From NCBI GenBank assembly GCA_027322375.1, contig DAHVRS010000302.1:1-17175 (forward strand): 17,175 bases of DNA. Direction: 5' to 3'. The notes under the pieces were generated by a model. The model was not told the origin of the DNA. It searched no databases and saw only the letters and a list, made by a program, of their open reading frames with translations. A program made the position numbers and the translations under genes. This document shows positions 14,762 through 17,175 of the stretch, in pieces. Each line of letters opens with the position of its first letter. The first letter of the stretch is position 1. The stretch comes from Brachybacterium sp. (lineage in GTDB: Bacteria; Actinomycetota; Actinomycetes; Actinomycetales; Dermabacteraceae).

Positions 14762-15613
14762 ATGTCGACCGCTTCGCACCCCGTCGTTCCCACGCTCACC
14801 TTCCGTGACGGTCGCACGATCCCGCAGCTCGGCTACGGCGTGTTCAAGGTGGATCCGGACATCGCCGCCGATGTCACCGCGCAGGCCCTCGCCGCCGGTT
14901 ACCGCCACCTCGACACCGCCCGCATCTACAAGAACGAGGAGGGCGTGGGTCGTGCGATCGCCGAGTCCGGCATCCCGCGCGAGGAGCTGTTCGTGACCAC
15001 CAAGCTGTGGAACGACGCCCATGCCTTCGACGACGGCATCGCCGCCTGCGAGGCCTCGCTCGAGCGACTCGGCCTGGACTACGTGGACCTCTACCTCGTG
15101 CACTGGGCGGTGCCCTCGCAGGGGAAGTACGTCGAGGCGTGGAAGGCGCTGATCGCTCTGCAGCAGAAGGGCTTGGTCCGGACGATCGGCGTGTCGAACT
15201 TCCCCAAGGAGCAGCTCGCCGAGATCATCGAGGCCACGGACGTGGTCCCCGCGATCCACCAGATCGAGCTTCACCCCTACTTCCAGCAGCGCGAGCTGCG
15301 CGCGATCCATGAGGAGCACGGGATCCTCACGCAGTCGTGGGGCCCGCTGGGCCAGGGCAAGTCCGACCTGCTGGAGAACCCCACCATCACCGCGATCGCC
15401 GAGGCCCACGGCGCGAGCCCCGCGCAGGTGGTGCTCGCCTGGCACCTCGCGCACGGCATCGTGACGATCCCGAAGTCGGTCACGCCCTCGCGGATCGTCG
15501 AGAACCTCGCCGCGGTCGAGGTGGCGCTCACGGCCGAGGAGGTCGCGGCGATCGATGAGCTGGACCGCCCCGACGGCCGCGGCGGCGCGGACCCGGCCAC
15601 CAAGACCGCCTGA
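14762..15613 (+). CDS. Aldo/keto reductase, 2,5-diketo-D-gluconate reductase-like (AKR5 type), paralogue
   Basis: This 283-residue NADPH-dependent barrel reductase is closely similar to the one at 11980-12819 along its whole length. The tetrad is Asp51 (YRHLDTARIY), Tyr56, Lys81 (FVTTKLWND) and His114 (DLYLVHW); IGVSNFPKEQL and IPKSVTPSRIVENL are conserved. It differs from the paralogue in the substrate loops (AVPSQGKYVEAW against AKPIQGQYLEAW; WGPLGQGKSDLLENP against WSPLGQRETGSDLTDP) and in its C-terminus, which ends in ATKTA and lacks DF. ATG at 14762 follows GGGAGAGG; an upstream GTG at 14732 would place this ribosome binding site and the operator inside the coding region and was rejected. 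A LacI-type operator suggests induction by a sugar or sugar acid. Confidence 0.93.
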   Translation: MSTASHPVVPTLTFRDGRTIPQLGYGVFKVDPDIAADVTAQALAAGYRHLDTARIYKNEEGVGRAIAESGIPREELFVTTKLWNDAHAFDDGIAACEASLERLGLDYVDLYLVHWAVPSQGKYVEAWKALIALQQKGLVRTIGVSNFPKEQLAEIIEATDVVPAIHQIELHPYFQQRELRAIHEEHGILTQSWGPLGQGKSDLLENPTITAIAEAHGASPAQVVLAWHLAHGIVTIPKSVTPSRIVENLAAVEVALTAEEVAAIDELDRPDGRGGADPATKTA

Positions 15614-15632
15614 GGTCGGCTGGCCCCTTCAC

Positions 15633-15699
15633 GCGATCGAGTCCTGCATCTGGACCGCTTCCGGTGAACCCAAGCGGTCCAGATGCAGGACTCGATCGC
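15633..15699. repeat. 28-bp perfect inverted repeat (long hairpin) between convergent genes
   Basis: Arm 15633-15660 and arm 15672-15699 are exact reverse complements over 28 bases (outer ends GCGATCGAGTCC / GGACTCGATCGC, inner ends GGACCGCTT / AAGCGGTCC), with the 11-base loop CCGGTGAACCC. It starts 19 bases after the reductase stop and ends 40 bases from the ABC ATPase stop. A bidirectional terminator is the simplest reading, but the stem is unusually long and has no mismatch or wobble, so a repetitive palindromic element is possible. No U-tract follows on either side. Confidence 0.8.
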
Positions 15700-15739
15700 C
15701 TGTGGGGTGGGGGTGGTGCCGCGGTCAGGCGCAGCGCGC

Positions 15740-16504
15740 TCAGTAGTAGACGGCGAGGGGGCCCGTCGGCCCGTCGATGACCTGCACCGGTGTGTCGAAG
15801 ACGCGAGTGAGGACCTCGCCGTCCATGATCTCGGCGACCGGGCCGGACTCGACGACGGTGCCGTTCTTCATGGCGACGATGTGGTCGGCGTAGTGAGCAG
15901 CGAAGTTGATGTCGTGCAGGACCACCACGATGGTGCGGCCCAGCTGGCGGGCGGCGTCGCGCAGGCGGCCCATCATCTGCACGCTGTAGCGCATGTCGAG
16001 GTTGTTCAGCGGCTCGTCCAGCAGCACGTACTCGGTGTCCTGGGCGAGGACCATCGCGACGTAAGCGCGCTGGCGCTGCCCGCCGGAGAGCTCGTCGAGA
16101 TAGCGGTCCTCGAGGTGGTCGAGGTCCAGGAAGTCGATCGCCTCCGTGATCTTCTGCTCGTCCAGCGCCGTGAGGCGGCCCTTGGAGTAGGGGAAGCGGC
16201 CGAAGCCCACGAGCTGGCGCACGGTGAGGCGCGTGATGAAGTGGTTCTCCTGGCGCAGCACGGAGAGGATCTTCGCGAGGTCCTTGGAGCCGGTGGTGGT
16301 CACATCGTAGCCGGCCACCTCGATCGTGCCCTCGTCGAGACCGAGCAGGCGCCCCACCATGGTGAGCAGGGTGGACTTGCCGGCACCGTTGGGACCCACG
16401 AGCGCGGTGACGCCGCCGGAGGGGATCTCGAGGTCCAGCGGGCCGATCTCGACCGTGTCGTTGTGGGAGCGGTACTGCTTGCGCACCGCGTCGAGAGTGA
16501 TCAC
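15740..16504 (-). CDS. Ferric-siderophore ABC transporter ATP-binding protein (YclP-like)
   Basis: This 254-residue cytoplasmic ATPase subunit of an iron-siderophore importer has Walker A GPNGAGKST (37-45), a Q-loop near RQENHFI (84-90), signature LSGGQ (139-143), Walker B YVLLDEP (159-165), a D-loop NNLD and the switch histidine His197 (VVLHDIN). The stretches LTVRQLVGFGRFPYSKGRLT (93-112), AMVLAQDT and LDEPLNNLDMRYSVQ closely resemble Bacillus YclP, the ATPase of the petrobactin importer YclNOPQ, more than generic FepC proteins. The start is GTG at 16504, overlapping the permease stop by four bases (GTGA), so translation is coupled. Iron control is expected, but its promoter lies upstream of the window. 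Ligand identity is inferred. Confidence 0.93.
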   Translation of the reverse strand: MITLDAVRKQYRSHNDTVEIGPLDLEIPSGGVTALVGPNGAGKSTLLTMVGRLLGLDEGTIEVAGYDVTTTGSKDLAKILSVLRQENHFITRLTVRQLVGFGRFPYSKGRLTALDEQKITEAIDFLDLDHLEDRYLDELSGGQRQRAYVAMVLAQDTEYVLLDEPLNNLDMRYSVQMMGRLRDAARQLGRTIVVVLHDINFAAHYADHIVAMKNGTVVESGPVAEIMDGEVLTRVFDTPVQVIDGPTGPLAVYY

Positions 16505-17175
16505 AGGCGTCCCTTCCGCATGATGACGACGAGGAACACGGTCCCGCCGACGAGTTCGATGATGATGGAGACGACGCCCTGCGCGTAGAACACGTGGTTC
16601 ATGACGTAGTAGGCGCCGGCGAGGACCACGAAGCCGGTGAGCACTCCGATCGGGAGCAGTCGGCGGTGGTCATGGGTGCCTGCGAGCTGGAAGGTCAGCG
16701 TGGCGACGAGGAAGCCGAAGAAGGTCATCGGGCCCACGAGCGCGGTGGAGACCGCCATGAGCACGGAGACGAGGACGAGCATCCAGATGGTCTGGCGGCC
16801 GTGGTCCACGCCCACGTTGATGCACACGTCCCGGCCCAGGGAGATGACGTTGAGGGTCCGGGCGTTGGCCCAGATCAGCACGCCGGCGATGAGCACCAGC
16901 GGGATCGCGTAGGGCAGGTAGGCGACCTCCGCGTTCTGCACGGAGCCGAACAGGCGCGCGGTGAGCACGTCGAACTCGCTGGGCGAGAGGAGGCGCTGCA
17001 TGAAGGTGGAGATCGCGCCGAGTCCGCCGCCCATGATGATGCCCACCAGCAGCATGACCTGGATGTTCGCGTAGCGGCCGCGCAGCAGCCAGCCGTACAG
17101 CAGCACCGAGAGGCCCACCATCGCCGCGACCTGGCCCAGGAACTGGCCGGGGCCCTGCAGCGCGACCACCCCGGC
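16501..17175 (-). CDS. FecCD-type siderophore ABC permease (YclO-like), N-terminus missing
   Basis: This is the C-terminal 224 residues of an inner-membrane permease; the frame is open to the right edge, so roughly 90-100 N-terminal residues are missing compared with the usual 310-330. The protein is strongly hydrophobic. It shows family features including IMGGGLGAISTFMQRLLSP, LGRDVCINVGVDHGR, the coupling region contacting the ATPase, and GPMTFFGFLVATLTFQLAG, equivalent to the BtuC-type GxIxFVGLxxPH segment; GTHDHRRLLPIG and LVGGTVFLVVIMRKGR follow. It forms a translocation pore with a partner permease that probably lies upstream, outside the window. The stop codon overlaps the start of the ATPase gene. 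A GTG at 17169 is internal, not the start. Confidence 0.92.
   Translation of the reverse strand, partial: AGVVALQGPGQFLGQVAAMVGLSVLLYGWLLRGRYANIQVMLLVGIIMGGGLGAISTFMQRLLSPSEFDVLTARLFGSVQNAEVAYLPYAIPLVLIAGVLIWANARTLNVISLGRDVCINVGVDHGRQTIWMLVLVSVLMAVSTALVGPMTFFGFLVATLTFQLAGTHDHRRLLPIGVLTGFVVLAGAYYVMNHVFYAQGVVSIIIELVGGTVFLVVIMRKGRL

Noticed and set aside
15633..15699. The long inverted repeat as ends of an insertion sequence
   Set aside because: The arms are separated by only 11 bases, there is no transposase, and no target-site duplication is seen.
1..17175. CRISPR arrays, tRNA/rRNA genes, prophage or defence genes
   Set aside because: No regularly spaced repeats, cloverleaf or rRNA-like sequence, and no recognisable phage or defence protein was found by reading.

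Overview
The window is high-GC DNA (roughly 70% by eye) with codon use strongly biased to G/C in the third position, several GTG starts, hairpins without U-tracts between convergent genes, and leaderless-type promoters. Together with the gene families, this suggests an actinobacterium of the Micrococcales. A Brachybacterium/Dermabacteraceae-like genome is my best guess, inferred from protein style only. The content looks chromosomal: transporters, ion homeostasis and redox enzymes. I see no integrase, transposase, phage gene, CRISPR array, rRNA or tRNA.

Layout. 1-101 (-): start of an S9-type peptidase cut by the window edge. 189-about 580 (-): decayed remnant of a DUF2156 / lysyl-phosphatidylglycerol-synthase-like gene with an in-frame stop and internal deletions. 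693-2129 (-): metabolite:H+ symporter-type MFS transporter. 2130-2779: long divergent intergenic region; its right half carries a structured RNA-leader candidate. 2780-5594 (+): two-gene cation antiporter operon, a CitMHS_2/NhaD-like carrier followed by NhaA, ended by a 38-bp perfect palindrome. 5730-7784 (-): Tat-exported PhoX-type phosphatase (DUF839) with its own hairpin terminator and an upstream PHO-box-like element. 7988-9943 (-): APC-family amino-acid/amine permease followed by a universal stress protein. 10044-11804 (-): membrane protein with an LssY_C domain. 11980-12819 (+) and 14762-15613 (+): two paralogous AKR5-type aldo/keto reductases flanking a divergently oriented DHA2 drug-efflux MFS gene (12887-14581, -). 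15740-17175 (-): ATPase and partial permease of a YclO/YclP-like ferric-siderophore importer.

How the parts fit. The best functional unit is the antiporter pair, probably controlled through a leader RNA and serving Na+/H+ (or Li+) homeostasis. PhoX with its PHO-like repeats fits phosphate-starvation scavenging. The efflux pump has a perfect TetR-like operator next to its start codon and a second, different palindrome beside it, but no regulator gene lies next to it. The second reductase has a LacI-type operator between its -10 box and ribosome binding site. The main novelty candidates are the leader RNA, these palindromes, and a 28-bp perfect inverted repeat at 15633-15699. No new multi-gene system is evident.
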